Shown one piece after another: positions 1 to 9,593 of a stretch of DNA of 64,000 nucleotides; the first letter of the stretch is position 1; each line of letters starts with the position of its first letter. The position numbers and the translations under genes were made by a program. Source of the DNA: Rhizobium sp. NXC14 (GTDB taxonomy: Bacteria > Pseudomonadota > Alphaproteobacteria > Rhizobiales > Rhizobiaceae). The notes beneath the pieces are model-generated. The model did not search any database. It saw only the letters and a list, made by a program, of their open reading frames with translations, and was not told where the DNA came from. The DNA is taken from the NCBI RefSeq assembly GCF_002117485.1, contig NZ_CP021030.1:1987001-2051000 (forward strand). The letters are read 5' to 3'.

Positions 1-361
1 GGTTGACACCACGGGAGCCGACGAGGGCGTCGATCTAGTCCAGCGAGGCAATCGCCTCTACGACCGCAAGAACCACACCTTCACGGTCGGCCGGACGGTC
101 TACGTCGAGATCGTCCTTTTCCTCCCATTTGACCAGCTCCCTGAGGCTGCCCGCTCCTATATCGTGATGCGCGCTGCTCGTCAGTTTCAGGAGCGCATGG
201 TCGGCTCGGAGACCATCTGGCAGTTCAACTCCAGGGACGAGCTGAAGTCGTGGTCGAACCTCCTGTCAGCCGAAGCTGAGACCCTCGATCTGAACGTGTT
301 CAGGGACAACCCGTCCGTACAGCGCGTGACCAATCGACTGCCCCCAGGAGACCTCGTCTAA
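1..361 (+). CDS. Tail tubular protein A (T7 gp11-like), C-terminal part
   Basis: The reading frame is open from the window edge (base 2) to TAA at 359-361 and gives 119 residues, roughly the C-terminal 60 percent of a T7 gp11-type protein (about 196 residues). The stretches RLYDRKNHTFT, EIVLFLPFDQLPEAAR and RAARQFQER are characteristic of gp11, which forms the adaptor ring between portal and nozzle of the short tail. The stop overlaps the next start in a TAATG, which suggests coupled translation with gp12. The start codon is outside the window. Confidence 0.93.
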   Translation, partial: VDTTGADEGVDLVQRGNRLYDRKNHTFTVGRTVYVEIVLFLPFDQLPEAARSYIVMRAARQFQERMVGSETIWQFNSRDELKSWSNLLSAEAETLDLNVFRDNPSVQRVTNRLPPGDLV

Positions 362-2742
362 TGGCTGGGGCGCTTATCTCAACAACCATCCCGAACCTGA
401 TCAACGGCGTCTCCCAGCAGCCCTATGCGCTCCGTCTGGCGAGTCAGTGCGAGTTGCAGGAGAATGCCCATAGCTCGGTCGTCGAGGGGCTGCGAAAGCG
501 CCCTGGCACCACGCATAAGGCCAAGATCACCAACGCTCCTGCAGGCGAGCTGTTCACGCACACCATCAACCGCGACCGAACGGAGCAGTATGAGGTGATC
601 GTCGGCAATCAGGCACTGAAGGTCTACGACCTGAAGACGGGCACGGAGAAGACCGTGGCCTTCCCCAACGGGACCGCGTATCTCACCGCGACTGACCCTC
701 GGTCTGCCTTCAAGGCGGTGACGATTGCTGACTACACGTTCCTCATCAACCGCACCATAACGGTCGAGCAGGACACCACGTTATCGACTTCTCGGCAGCC
801 TGAGGCAATCGTGTGGATCAAGCAGGGGTCCTATGGCACCCGATATGCGATCAACCTGAATGGCAACACGGCCGAGGTGAACACGCCTGACGGTTCGGTG
901 TCCTCGCACATCACCCAGGTCCAGACGGACACCATTGCCGCCAATCTGATCACGGCCATTAACTCCCAGGCCCCAGGCTTCACGTTCTCCCGTAATGGCT
1001 CCAGCATCTGGATCAGGAAGAACGACGGCGGGGACTTTACGATCAACGTCACGGACAGCCAGGGCGACCAAGCGACGAAGCTCGTCAAGCGCTCCGTCCA
1101 GCGTTTTTCCGATCTGCCGGCCAAGGGCTTCGACGGTTTCGGTGTCGAGATCGCGGGGGACCAGTCGTCCTCATTCGATAACTATTACGTCAAGTTCCAG
1201 ACCAGCAGCGGCACCGAGTCGGGCGTCTGGGTTGAGAGCGTGAAAGGCGGACAAGCGATCCGCCTGAAGGCTTCGACCATGGCCCATGCGCTGGTACGCG
1301 AGGCCAACGGAACGTTCACCTTCAAGCAGGTGACCTGGGAAGACCGGAAGGTCGGAGACCTTGAAAGCAGCCCAATGCCCTCCTTTGTGGGCAAGAAGCT
1401 GAACGACATCTTCTTCCACCGCAACCGTCTTGGCTTTGTCGCGGACGAGAATGTCTGCTTCTCGCGGGCCAGCGATTTCTTCAACTTCTTCCGCTCGTCG
1501 GCCACTCAGGTTCTCGACACCGACCCCATCGACGCTGCCGTGTCGCACATCAAGGTCTCCATCCTGCAGCATGCAATCCCGTTCAATGAAACGCTGCTGC
1601 TCTTCTCGGAGCAGACCCAGTTTCAGCTCGGTGCTGTCGATCTGCTCACACCTGAGACCATCACGATCAACCAGACGACCGAGTTCGAATGCTCCCTAAA
1701 GGCGCGGCCGGTCGGCTCGGGCCGGAACATCTACTTCACCTTCAACCGAGGGGAGTTCTCAGGACTTCGGGAGTATTACGTCGACGGCGATACCAAGACG
1801 AATGACGCGAACGATGTGACCTCGCACGTCCCGGCCTATGTGCCGAAGGACATTTCGAAGATGGCAGCGTCCTCCTCCGAGGACACCATCGCCATGCTGT
1901 CGGAGACTGAGCGCAATACGATCTACGTCTATAAATACTACTGGAACGATCAGGAGAAACTCCAGTCGGCGTGGTATAAGTGGACGTTCCCCGAGACCGA
2001 CACGATCCTCTCGGTCGAGTTCGTCGAGAGCAATCTCTACCTCGTCATCCGCCGAGCAGACGGCGTGTTCATCGAGAGTATGTCGGTAAATCCTGGGACC
2101 ACGGACACGGGCTTTGAGTTCGGCCTCCACCTCGACCGAAAGGTGACCGAGGCGAGTTGCACGGTCAGCTACAACGCGGCCACGAACAAGACCACGATCA
2201 CGCCACCGTATGCCTTGGAAGCTGCATTGCTGCCCGCAAATGGGCAGTACACGATCATCGCCCGTGACGGTGACCCGATCAAGAAGACAGGGCAGGTGAT
2301 CCCATACACCCTCAGCGGTAATGCGCTAGTGGTGGCAGGCCAGCTCACCAACTTCTTCGTGGGCCGGAACTACGTTATGCGCTATCGCTTCTCGACATTC
2401 GTCATCAAGGAGGAGGCGGTCGGCGGTGGCCAGATGACGGTAGGCGAGGGGCGTATCCAGCTCCGCAAGGCCAACCTGACCTATGACCTCAGTGGCTACT
2501 TCCGCGTCGAGGTGACGCCTCTCAGGAGGGACACCTACTCCTACATCTTCTCGGGCCGCGTTATCGGCTCGGCCAAGAATGTGGTGGGTGAGGTGGCGGT
2601 CGACAGGGGGCGCTTTGCGTTCCCGATCATGTCGAAGAATGACGCGGTCACAATCGACCTTATCAACGATACCTTCCTCCCATGCGCTTTCCTGAGCGCC
2701 GAGTGGGAGGCCCTTTATGTCATCCGTTCAAAGAGGCTGTGA
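361..2742 (+). CDS. Tail tubular protein B (T7 gp12-like nozzle protein)
   Basis: 793 residues against 794 for T7 gp12. The start MAGALISTTIPNLINGVSQQ is the usual opening of this family, followed by a long beta-rich body. The protein forms the hexameric nozzle below the gp11 ring and takes part in host receptor engagement and DNA passage. The start ATG overlaps the gp11 stop (TAATG) and the stop TGA overlaps the next ATG, so it is embedded in a continuous tail operon. An AGGAGA ribosome site lies about ten bases upstream inside gp11. No truncation is seen. Confidence 0.95.
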   Translation: MAGALISTTIPNLINGVSQQPYALRLASQCELQENAHSSVVEGLRKRPGTTHKAKITNAPAGELFTHTINRDRTEQYEVIVGNQALKVYDLKTGTEKTVAFPNGTAYLTATDPRSAFKAVTIADYTFLINRTITVEQDTTLSTSRQPEAIVWIKQGSYGTRYAINLNGNTAEVNTPDGSVSSHITQVQTDTIAANLITAINSQAPGFTFSRNGSSIWIRKNDGGDFTINVTDSQGDQATKLVKRSVQRFSDLPAKGFDGFGVEIAGDQSSSFDNYYVKFQTSSGTESGVWVESVKGGQAIRLKASTMAHALVREANGTFTFKQVTWEDRKVGDLESSPMPSFVGKKLNDIFFHRNRLGFVADENVCFSRASDFFNFFRSSATQVLDTDPIDAAVSHIKVSILQHAIPFNETLLLFSEQTQFQLGAVDLLTPETITINQTTEFECSLKARPVGSGRNIYFTFNRGEFSGLREYYVDGDTKTNDANDVTSHVPAYVPKDISKMAASSSEDTIAMLSETERNTIYVYKYYWNDQEKLQSAWYKWTFPETDTILSVEFVESNLYLVIRRADGVFIESMSVNPGTTDTGFEFGLHLDRKVTEASCTVSYNAATNKTTITPPYALEAALLPANGQYTIIARDGDPIKKTGQVIPYTLSGNALVVAGQLTNFFVGRNYVMRYRFSTFVIKEEAVGGGQMTVGEGRIQLRKANLTYDLSGYFRVEVTPLRRDTYSYIFSGRVIGSAKNVVGEVAVDRGRFAFPIMSKNDAVTIDLINDTFLPCAFLSAEWEALYVIRSKRL

Positions 2743-3206
2743 TGCTGGAAACACGTCGCTCGCTTCCTGAGGACGTGACCTATCTAGCCCCGAGACTTCG
2801 TGAAGCTGACCTGAGGGAACTGCAAGCTGCTGGCTCTGCTGGCGCTGAACAGTCCCTTCAGGACGGCCTCAGGCTCTCGAAGGACTGCATCACGATCATC
2901 AATGAGGACGACAAGCCGGTTGCCATGTTTGGCGTCTGCCCGTCCTCCGAGATCGATGTGGGATATGTCTGGCTCCTCGGTAGCGACGAGATCAAACAGA
3001 ACAAGACACGGTTTCTTCGCCACTCCAAGCGGTGGTTGGAGACCCTTCACCAAGATTTTCCGGTCCTCACCAACTTCGTCGATCAGCGCAATACGGTCCA
3101 CCTTCTGTGGCTCCGCTGGCTAGGCTTCAAGTTCCTGAGGACTGTCAACGCAATGGGGCCGGGAAACCTGCCCTTCTACGAATTTGTGAGGATAAGCAAT
3201 GTGTGA
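2742..3206 (+). CDS. Internal virion protein A-like (T7 gp13-like, GNAT-fold)
   Basis: 154 residues from the ATG at 2742, which overlaps the gp12 stop; an earlier in-frame ATG at 2682 lies inside gp12 and is less likely. The position between gp12 and gp14 and the WLRWLGFKFL segment near the C-terminus match the gp13 group of T7-like phages. That group looks like a degenerate N-acetyltransferase fold (the motif recalls a GNAT motif B). T7 gp13 is needed for proper assembly of the internal core and is shorter (138 residues). An acetyltransferase activity is not implied. The end overlaps the next gene by 8 bases. Confidence 0.8.
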   Translation: MLETRRSLPEDVTYLAPRLREADLRELQAAGSAGAEQSLQDGLRLSKDCITIINEDDKPVAMFGVCPSSEIDVGYVWLLGSDEIKQNKTRFLRHSKRWLETLHQDFPVLTNFVDQRNTVHLLWLRWLGFKFLRTVNAMGPGNLPFYEFVRISNV

Positions 3207-3738
3207 CCCCGTCTCGATGATCGGGTTAGCCATCGGCGCAGCTCAGCAAGTCGTCAGCTTTCAGGCGCAATCTCAGGCCGCGAACGAGCAGAACCGGCTC
3301 TATGCTGAGAACGCCAAGCGGGCCAATCAGACTGCCCGCGACCAGATGTTCCAGACCCAGCAGCGCATGCTGCAGGAGCAAGAGAAGGCCGGCGCTGAGA
3401 AGGCTGACAATCTCCGCGATGCACGTGAGGCTAAGGCAACCGCAACAGTGGCAGCCGGCGAGGGCGGTGTGGCAGGCCTCTCGGTCGATGCCCTGCTGGC
3501 CGAGTTTGATGGCCGCGCGGCGACCGCGAACGACCGCATCGACCAGAACACCGATTGGACCCTGGCCCAGCTCAACAATGAAATGAAGGGCATTCGCTCG
3601 AACGCCGAGGACCGCATCAACTCGGTCCAGCGAGCCGCCAAGCCGTCCTTCTTCGATGCTGGTCTCAGGATCGCAGGTGCCGGTCTCGATTCCTACAACG
3701 ACTATAAAGCCCGTCAGAGGACGGCAGGGAGAACCTAA
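3199..3738 (+). CDS. Internal virion protein B (T7 gp14-like)
   Basis: 179 residues. It opens with a short hydrophobic stretch (SMIGLAIGAAQQVVSF, residues 5-20) and continues as a Gln/Ala/Glu-rich, strongly helical and probably coiled-coil protein (residues 20-140), as in gp14. In T7, gp14 is ejected first and forms the outer-membrane part of the DNA translocation channel. The gene overlaps gp13-like by 8 bases, and its stop overlaps the next start in TAATG. T7 gp14 is 196 residues, so the size fits. Confidence 0.88.
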   Translation: MCDPVSMIGLAIGAAQQVVSFQAQSQAANEQNRLYAENAKRANQTARDQMFQTQQRMLQEQEKAGAEKADNLRDAREAKATATVAAGEGGVAGLSVDALLAEFDGRAATANDRIDQNTDWTLAQLNNEMKGIRSNAEDRINSVQRAAKPSFFDAGLRIAGAGLDSYNDYKARQRTAGRT

Positions 3739-5747
3739 TGGCACGTCTGCCGGGGCTGAGGCCCATCAACGAAGAGAGCCGCCGCTCCGGTGGTGGCCAG
3801 AACCGAGGTCGCGTCCATACCCCCTCTGCTGATAACATCAGGGTGCCGGGACTGTCCCCATCGGCTTCCCCAGTCGACACCTTCGCTCGTCCCGAGCAGG
3901 CACCGATCGGATCGAACGGCTGGGAGAGCTTGGCGAAGTCGCTTGCCTCCATCCAGCCGAGCATCAGCAACTTCCTGAACACCCAGGCCGCTGAGCGCCA
4001 AGACGATGATGTGACCGCAGTCCGCCAAGCGTTCCTGCAGAAGTCCCCCGAGGATGTCCGCAAGGCCATCAGAGAGGGCTCCGTTCCCGGCCTCACGAGC
4101 CTCGCCGGCAGGGAGCTGGCAGGGGAACGACTGGCCTATGACAGGTCGCTGCAGATCATGTCGGCCTACCAAACTGATTTCGACCGGGAGACCGGCGATA
4201 TTGACGGCTTCATCCGCGACCAGATCAAGGATGACTTGACAGAGTTCGGCGGGGACAAGGTCCTCATGAGCGCCTACACGAAGCAGATCGGGAACCTCAC
4301 CGAGAAGCTCCGAACCCAGTCGGTCGACGACCACTCTACCTTCGAGATGGAGCGTCGGCAGGGCGATCTGTTCGAGAAGTGGTCCTCCAAGTCCACCTTC
4401 AATCGCGCTGAGGGTATGGCTCCGGCTGAGGTTGCGGCCGGCATGTTCGGGGAGTTCACGAAGAACCAAGAACTGCTGCGCGTCCCGTTCCAGAAGCAGC
4501 AGGAGATGATGCTCCAGCTTGCCGATCAGGCAGCTACGCGGGGCGATTACGACCTTGCCAAGTCGATTCTTCAGCACGAGCGCACCGATGGTCCCTATAA
4601 GGGCAGTCTCATGACGGACGCCAAGGTGGGCGATACGGCCTCGAAGCTGTTCGCTCGCATTGACGCTGACCAGACGAAGGAGCGGATGGCGGCTGACGAG
4701 GAGAACCTTTATAGCCAGGGCGTGGCAGCCGCTGAGGCAGGCTCGATCCAGTCCATCGGTGATGCCCAGGTCCGCGATAAGAGCGGTGATCTGAAGACTA
4801 TCACGGCCGACTCCCAGAAGAAGGAGGTCGCCAATCGACTGATTACGAAGGCGGCTGAGGAGGCAGCTTACCGGGAGAAAGACCCCGAGAAGCGGCCGGC
4901 CCTCGCTCGTCGGCTGGAGAAGGAGAAGTTCGTCGGCTCCGGTCTGGAGCATCCAGTCTGGTTCAAAGCAATGAACGCTGCCCCCGGCCAGATCAACCTG
5001 AACGCGGCCACGGGTGAAATACCGCCGTCAGCAAAGGACGCCTTCGACACCTACCTCGATCTCTATAAGGACAGCCCTCAGTACCTCGCCAAGAACCTGA
5101 ATAAGGACGCCTTGGAGTTCTTCGAGGCTGCCCGCATAGCCGAGGAAGTTGGGAACGCAGGGACGCCCGATGGTGCCCTGAGGCTGGCCCACATGGTCAC
5201 GCAAGACCCGAACCAAATGGATGAAGCCCTGAAGCTGAAGTACGAGAGCATCGACAATGCGGTCAACTCCGCGGTGTCGAACTCGACTGGCTGGGTGGAC
5301 TGGGCGTTTGGTAAGCAGGCCGCTGGAAACCAGAACTTCGTCAGGACCGAGATCGTCCGCCTCGCGAAGCAGTACGCACTGCTCGGGAAGGACAACGACG
5401 AGGCCATCGAACAGGCCCGTCAGACCTTCGAGAAGAACCACATCAATGTGGCCGGCTCCTACATCAAGAACGATAAGCGCTTGCCCGCTGACTTCGAGCC
5501 ACTCGTCAACCAGTACCTCACCGAGTTCGTCGAGAAGCACAAAGAGCTGAACTACGACATCGACGATCTGACCATCTCCCAGGGCAACGGCACTGGCGCG
5601 TACTTCATCGTGCGCAAGTCCGACCGCATGCCGGCGTCCGTCGACGCGGACGATTGGAACTTCTCATTCAAGCAACTGGACGAACTGCGGAAGCGCAACC
5701 GCGATCAGAAGATCGACGAGGTGACGAAGAAGCAGAACGAACGCTAA
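3738..5747 (+). CDS. Internal virion protein C (T7 gp15-like)
   Basis: 669 residues (T7 gp15 has 747). A Pro/Gly/Arg-rich N-terminal 50 residues is followed by an almost wholly helical, charged protein, as in gp15, the middle component of the ejected internal core that crosses the periplasm with gp16. Identification rests on length, position between gp14 and gp16 and overall character; no catalytic motif is expected. The start ATG overlaps the stop of the gp14-like gene (TAATG). An untranslated gap of only 9 bases, carrying AAGGAACC, separates it from gp16. Confidence 0.88.
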   Translation: MARLPGLRPINEESRRSGGGQNRGRVHTPSADNIRVPGLSPSASPVDTFARPEQAPIGSNGWESLAKSLASIQPSISNFLNTQAAERQDDDVTAVRQAFLQKSPEDVRKAIREGSVPGLTSLAGRELAGERLAYDRSLQIMSAYQTDFDRETGDIDGFIRDQIKDDLTEFGGDKVLMSAYTKQIGNLTEKLRTQSVDDHSTFEMERRQGDLFEKWSSKSTFNRAEGMAPAEVAAGMFGEFTKNQELLRVPFQKQQEMMLQLADQAATRGDYDLAKSILQHERTDGPYKGSLMTDAKVGDTASKLFARIDADQTKERMAADEENLYSQGVAAAEAGSIQSIGDAQVRDKSGDLKTITADSQKKEVANRLITKAAEEAAYREKDPEKRPALARRLEKEKFVGSGLEHPVWFKAMNAAPGQINLNAATGEIPPSAKDAFDTYLDLYKDSPQYLAKNLNKDALEFFEAARIAEEVGNAGTPDGALRLAHMVTQDPNQMDEALKLKYESIDNAVNSAVSNSTGWVDWAFGKQAAGNQNFVRTEIVRLAKQYALLGKDNDEAIEQARQTFEKNHINVAGSYIKNDKRLPADFEPLVNQYLTEFVEKHKELNYDIDDLTISQGNGTGAYFIVRKSDRMPASVDADDWNFSFKQLDELRKRNRDQKIDEVTKKQNER

Positions 5748-5756
5748 GGAACCCTC

Positions 5757-8700
5757 ATGGCCGACATCAGGTCTATCATCACCGATGCTGCAGCCCGCTA
5801 TGGCGTCGACCCCGAATACGCCCTCAAGACGGCCCAGATCGAAAGCGGTCTCAACCCTCACGCTCAGAACAAAGGCTCCTCCGCAGGGGGCCTTTTTCAG
5901 TTCATCGACAGCACCTGGGGGAAGTACGGAAAGGGCGCGTCGAAGTACGATGCCTACGCCTCTGCAGACGCCTTCATGCGCTTCACGGTGGACAATCAGA
6001 ACTACCTCAAGAAGAAGCTCGGCCGTGACCTGTCGAACGGCGAACTTTACCTCGCTCATCAGCAGGGGGCGGGCGGTGCGTTGAACCTCCTGGCCAACCC
6101 GAACGCCATGGCAGTCGACCTTATCGGCCGTGCTGCAGTGATCGGGAACGCCGGCCAGACGGGTATGACAGCCTCTGAGTTCGCCAGCCTCTGGACCAAG
6201 AAGATGGACGGTACCACGGTCGGCAATGGCCCCTCAGGCATCGTTTTGCCGGGATCAATGGGAAACTCTCAGAACCCTGGTGACTACTCGGTCCACGATC
6301 AGGGCCGCATCAGCGCTTCCGATGTCGTGCCCACGATGAACCTGACGCGCGCCGAAGAGGTCCAGCAGGAGAAGGATCGCGTTGCTGCTCAGCCGTCCTA
6401 CGGCGAGGCAATCAAGACCGCTGTGAAGAACGAGTGGTCGGTACTGACACCCTTTCGCGCGCTGGGCCACTACGATCCTGAACCGGACTACAAGCTCACC
6501 AAGGAGAAACTCGAAGCCTTCGGCCGAAGCATTCCCGACGATTACCTCGACGAGTTCGAGGACGCGGTTTCTGATGAGCATGCTGAGGCCATCCGCAACA
6601 GGCTCCTGACGCAGCTCGAAGACAACCAGAAGATCGCCTCTCTGGGCACTGCCGGCACGATCATCTCCATGGGAGCTGCCTTGACTGACCCCGGCGCTAT
6701 CGCTGCAACGGCAGCTATCGGGGCGGTGACGGGCGGCTTCGGCGTACCGGCTGCGGTCGCTGCTCGCCTCGGCCGAGTTGGCTTGGTAGGGCTCGCTGCC
6801 GCTGAGGGCGTGGCCGGCAACCTCGCCACTGACATCCCCCTCGCGGCTGTCGACCCGACCCGTGATGTGTCCTTCGACGATCTCAAATATAGCATCGGTA
6901 CGGGCCTCGTGATGGGCGGTACGATGGGAGCCTTTCGTCGAAACCCGATGCTCAACGAGGAGGCCAAGCAGGTCGCCCGTATCGGGGAGCAGATGCGCAA
7001 CGATGCCCTGACCCCCGCCAATCCCGGTTCGGTCGGTGCTGCTGCAGCCATGGGTGACAACTTCACCCGCTCCGACACCAGCAACCTGATCGACGACTTC
7101 AAGCGCCTCGATCCCAAGGGCAAGTTCCTGAACTGGCGGGTCGACAGCGTGGGTCAGCTCATGGCCTCAAAGAACCCGATGGCCCAAGCCGTGGCTCGAT
7201 ACCTCGGTGAAGATGGCGTTAGGGCCGCAAAGGGAAGCGGAGTGGTGACCGAGATCGCCGCCACCGAGCGCATGCAGCGCCGGCTTCGAGTGGCCCAGAT
7301 CAACTGGTACCGGGGCTATGGCGATGCGTGGAAGAAGTTCCGCAAGGCCAATGGCATCAGTGCCTTCAACAGCAAGGATGCCGAGCTAAGGTTCAAGGAG
7401 CAGATCGCTGACTACATCCGCGAGGAGAGCCCCGCCGTGCGCGCTCAGTTCCCCGCTGAGGTGAAGCAGGCAGCGGGCGCATTCCAGTCGGAGATGAAGT
7501 CCTTCTGGCAGGAAGCTCAGAAGCTGGGCATCACGAGGTCGGAGCACGGGGTGGAGAACTACTTCCCCCGCTATGCGCACCTCGCCAAGGCCACCAAGCT
7601 GATCAAAGAGGTCGGCTACAGCATGGACCGCAAGGGTGGCCTCACGGACCTCTTCGCAGGGGCCATCCTGAAGAAGCAGCCGGGGCTGGAGCCGCAGATC
7701 GCCAAGCGCATGGGCTACGCCGTCCTCGACCGCTTCCAGAAGCTCAGCTCTGGGGAGGAGATGTTCGGTAGCGGCCACCTAGGCTTCGACCTCGACGACC
7801 TCGAAGTGGAGCTGAAGAACTACCTCTCGGACGATGAGATCGCCAACGTTAAGGCGTGGGCATCACGTAATGAGAAGAAGGCCGATGAGGCCTCTGGACC
7901 GGCCCGTATGAAGGCCCGCATCATGCTCGATGAGAACCATCTGGGCGAGGTCTGGGACAAGCACGGCGCTCGCCGGCAAGTCAGCATCTCTGACTTCTAC
8001 GTCAAGGACCCCCACACAGCCTTCCAGCTCTACGCTCGCAACATGAGCGGCCAGCTCGCTATGGCCCGCATGCAGGTGCGAGACCCTGAGACTGGCGCGC
8101 TGCTGATAGACGGGATCAAGAATGGGAATGACTGGACGAAGCTGAAGAACCAGATCAAGTCCGTGGGCGAGGCGACAGGCGCAGACAACAAGCTCGACGA
8201 GAAGAACCTCGACTTCCTCTACTCGGCCATCACCGGCACCCCGTTACAGGGGATCGACAGGGGCTCTGACGGGGCCACCTTCCTGCGCATGCTGAGGGAT
8301 TTCAACTTCCTCCGTCTCATGGGTCAGGTCGGCTTCTCGCAGGTTCCTGAGTTCGGTCGTGTGGTCGCCCAGGCGGGCATCAAGACCACGTTCCAGGCTG
8401 TCCCGTCATTCCGTCACCTTCTCGACATGGCTCGCTCGGGCAAGATGACTGACGAGGTGGCCGAAGAGCTGGACGCTCTGGGTGCCTTCGGCAGCGACTA
8501 CGAGCGTACCGCTCACTACCTCGATACCGATGAGCTGGGCGTTCCAGTGACCAGCGGGACAGACTCGGCGATGCAACGCGTGGCCGGCGCGGTGAACCCC
8601 AAGCTCCACGCCATGAACCGCTTCGTCTCGATGGGCTCTGGCATGGCCCCGATCAACCGCGTGTTCCAGAAGTGGTCGGCCCGTGCGGCTGCCGTCAAGT

Positions 8701-9530
8701 TCACCAAGATGGCGATGTTCGGGGACAAGATCGATGCCGAGCGTCTCCGCGCCCTCGGGCTGGATAAGGATGCTGCCGAGAAGATCTTCGAAGCGATCAG
8801 GACGAACGCCACCTTTAAGGGCGGTGTGAAGTCCCCCTCGAAGCTCCGCAGCCTGGGCATCAAGAACTGGGATGGCAACACGCTCGCGGCGTTCGAGGAT
8901 GCGATGTTTCGGCTGAACCGGACGATGATCCTTGAGAACGATCCCGGCCAGATGCACCGATGGATGGCTCACCCGATGGGCCAGATGATGATGCAGTTCC
9001 GCACATTTGCTATGGCTGCCCACACGAAGGCTCTCCTGCAGGGCCTGAACATGCGCGATATGCCGGCCATCAACGGCGCTTTGGCGTCCAGCTTCCTCGG
9101 CGCTGCAGTTTACGCAGGCCAAACGCACCTCAACCTGCTCGGCAGGCAGGACCGCGAGAAGCAACTGAAGGAGCGCCTCTCGTGGGATAAGCTTGGCCTT
9201 GCGGGGTTCGCTCGATCTTCCGAAAGCGCTCTGGTCCCGATGTTCGCTGATATCGGCTGGCAGTTCTTCGACGATGAGCCGATCTTCGACACCCGCTCGT
9301 CGGGCTTGAAGACGACCGTGCAGGGCGCTCTTGGTAACCCGACAGGCGACCTCGTCTCGACAGGCATTGCCGGCATTGCTGGGGTCACGTCGGCCCTGGC
9401 CGGCGACGACTACTCACAGACCGACTGGCAGAACCTGACCCGCGTCCTGCCGTTCTCCCGCATGATGGGCGCGATCCAGTTCCTCAACTGGGCCGGCTCT
9501 GGCTTGCCTCGACGCGAGCTTCGGGACTGA
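5757..9530 (+). CDS. Internal virion protein D with lytic transglycosylase domain (T7 gp16-like)
   Basis: 1257 residues (T7 gp16 has 1318). The N-terminal about 130 residues form a soluble-lytic-transglycosylase domain: the catalytic Glu is residue 29 in TAQIESGLNPHAQN, followed by SSAGGLFQFIDSTWGKYG. This domain cuts peptidoglycan locally during DNA ejection. A hydrophobic Gly/Ala-rich stretch at about residues 300-355 is a candidate membrane-interacting segment. The rest is long and helical, as in the gp16 part of the internal core that reaches the cytoplasmic membrane. The ribosome site AAGGA lies just before the ATG. The gene ends 13 bases before a factor-independent terminator, closing the first late transcription unit. 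Confidence 0.95.
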   Translation: MADIRSIITDAAARYGVDPEYALKTAQIESGLNPHAQNKGSSAGGLFQFIDSTWGKYGKGASKYDAYASADAFMRFTVDNQNYLKKKLGRDLSNGELYLAHQQGAGGALNLLANPNAMAVDLIGRAAVIGNAGQTGMTASEFASLWTKKMDGTTVGNGPSGIVLPGSMGNSQNPGDYSVHDQGRISASDVVPTMNLTRAEEVQQEKDRVAAQPSYGEAIKTAVKNEWSVLTPFRALGHYDPEPDYKLTKEKLEAFGRSIPDDYLDEFEDAVSDEHAEAIRNRLLTQLEDNQKIASLGTAGTIISMGAALTDPGAIAATAAIGAVTGGFGVPAAVAARLGRVGLVGLAAAEGVAGNLATDIPLAAVDPTRDVSFDDLKYSIGTGLVMGGTMGAFRRNPMLNEEAKQVARIGEQMRNDALTPANPGSVGAAAAMGDNFTRSDTSNLIDDFKRLDPKGKFLNWRVDSVGQLMASKNPMAQAVARYLGEDGVRAAKGSGVVTEIAATERMQRRLRVAQINWYRGYGDAWKKFRKANGISAFNSKDAELRFKEQIADYIREESPAVRAQFPAEVKQAAGAFQSEMKSFWQEAQKLGITRSEHGVENYFPRYAHLAKATKLIKEVGYSMDRKGGLTDLFAGAILKKQPGLEPQIAKRMGYAVLDRFQKLSSGEEMFGSGHLGFDLDDLEVELKNYLSDDEIANVKAWASRNEKKADEASGPARMKARIMLDENHLGEVWDKHGARRQVSISDFYVKDPHTAFQLYARNMSGQLAMARMQVRDPETGALLIDGIKNGNDWTKLKNQIKSVGEATGADNKLDEKNLDFLYSAITGTPLQGIDRGSDGATFLRMLRDFNFLRLMGQVGFSQVPEFGRVVAQAGIKTTFQAVPSFRHLLDMARSGKMTDEVAEELDALGAFGSDYERTAHYLDTDELGVPVTSGTDSAMQRVAGAVNPKLHAMNRFVSMGSGMAPINRVFQKWSARAAAVKFTKMAMFGDKIDAERLRALGLDKDAAEKIFEAIRTNATFKGGVKSPSKLRSLGIKNWDGNTLAAFEDAMFRLNRTMILENDPGQMHRWMAHPMGQMMMQFRTFAMAAHTKALLQGLNMRDMPAINGALASSFLGAAVYAGQTHLNLLGRQDREKQLKERLSWDKLGLAGFARSSESALVPMFADIGWQFFDDEPIFDTRSSGLKTTVQGALGNPTGDLVSTGIAGIAGVTSALAGDDYSQTDWQNLTRVLPFSRMMGAIQFLNWAGSGLPRRELRD

Positions 9531-9543
9531 ACCACCTCACAAC

Positions 9544-9571
9544 GGCCCTCGGGGAAACTCGGGGGCCTTTT
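9544..9571 (+). terminator. Intrinsic terminator after gp16-like gene
   Basis: An 8-base-pair stem (GGCCCTCG with CGGGGGCC, one T-G pair, loop of 8 bases) is followed by TTTT. It lies between the internal core genes and the tail fibre gene, at the place where late transcription could be attenuated. Confidence 0.8.
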
Positions 9572-9593
9572 CCATTTCAACAGTGAGACACTC

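Noticed and set aside
8445..8475. CTGACGA followed by GGTGGCC and GAAG within the gp16-like gene, hammerhead-like
   Set aside because: It lies inside a conserved coding region, the second core is GAAG rather than GAAA, and stem II has only two pairs.
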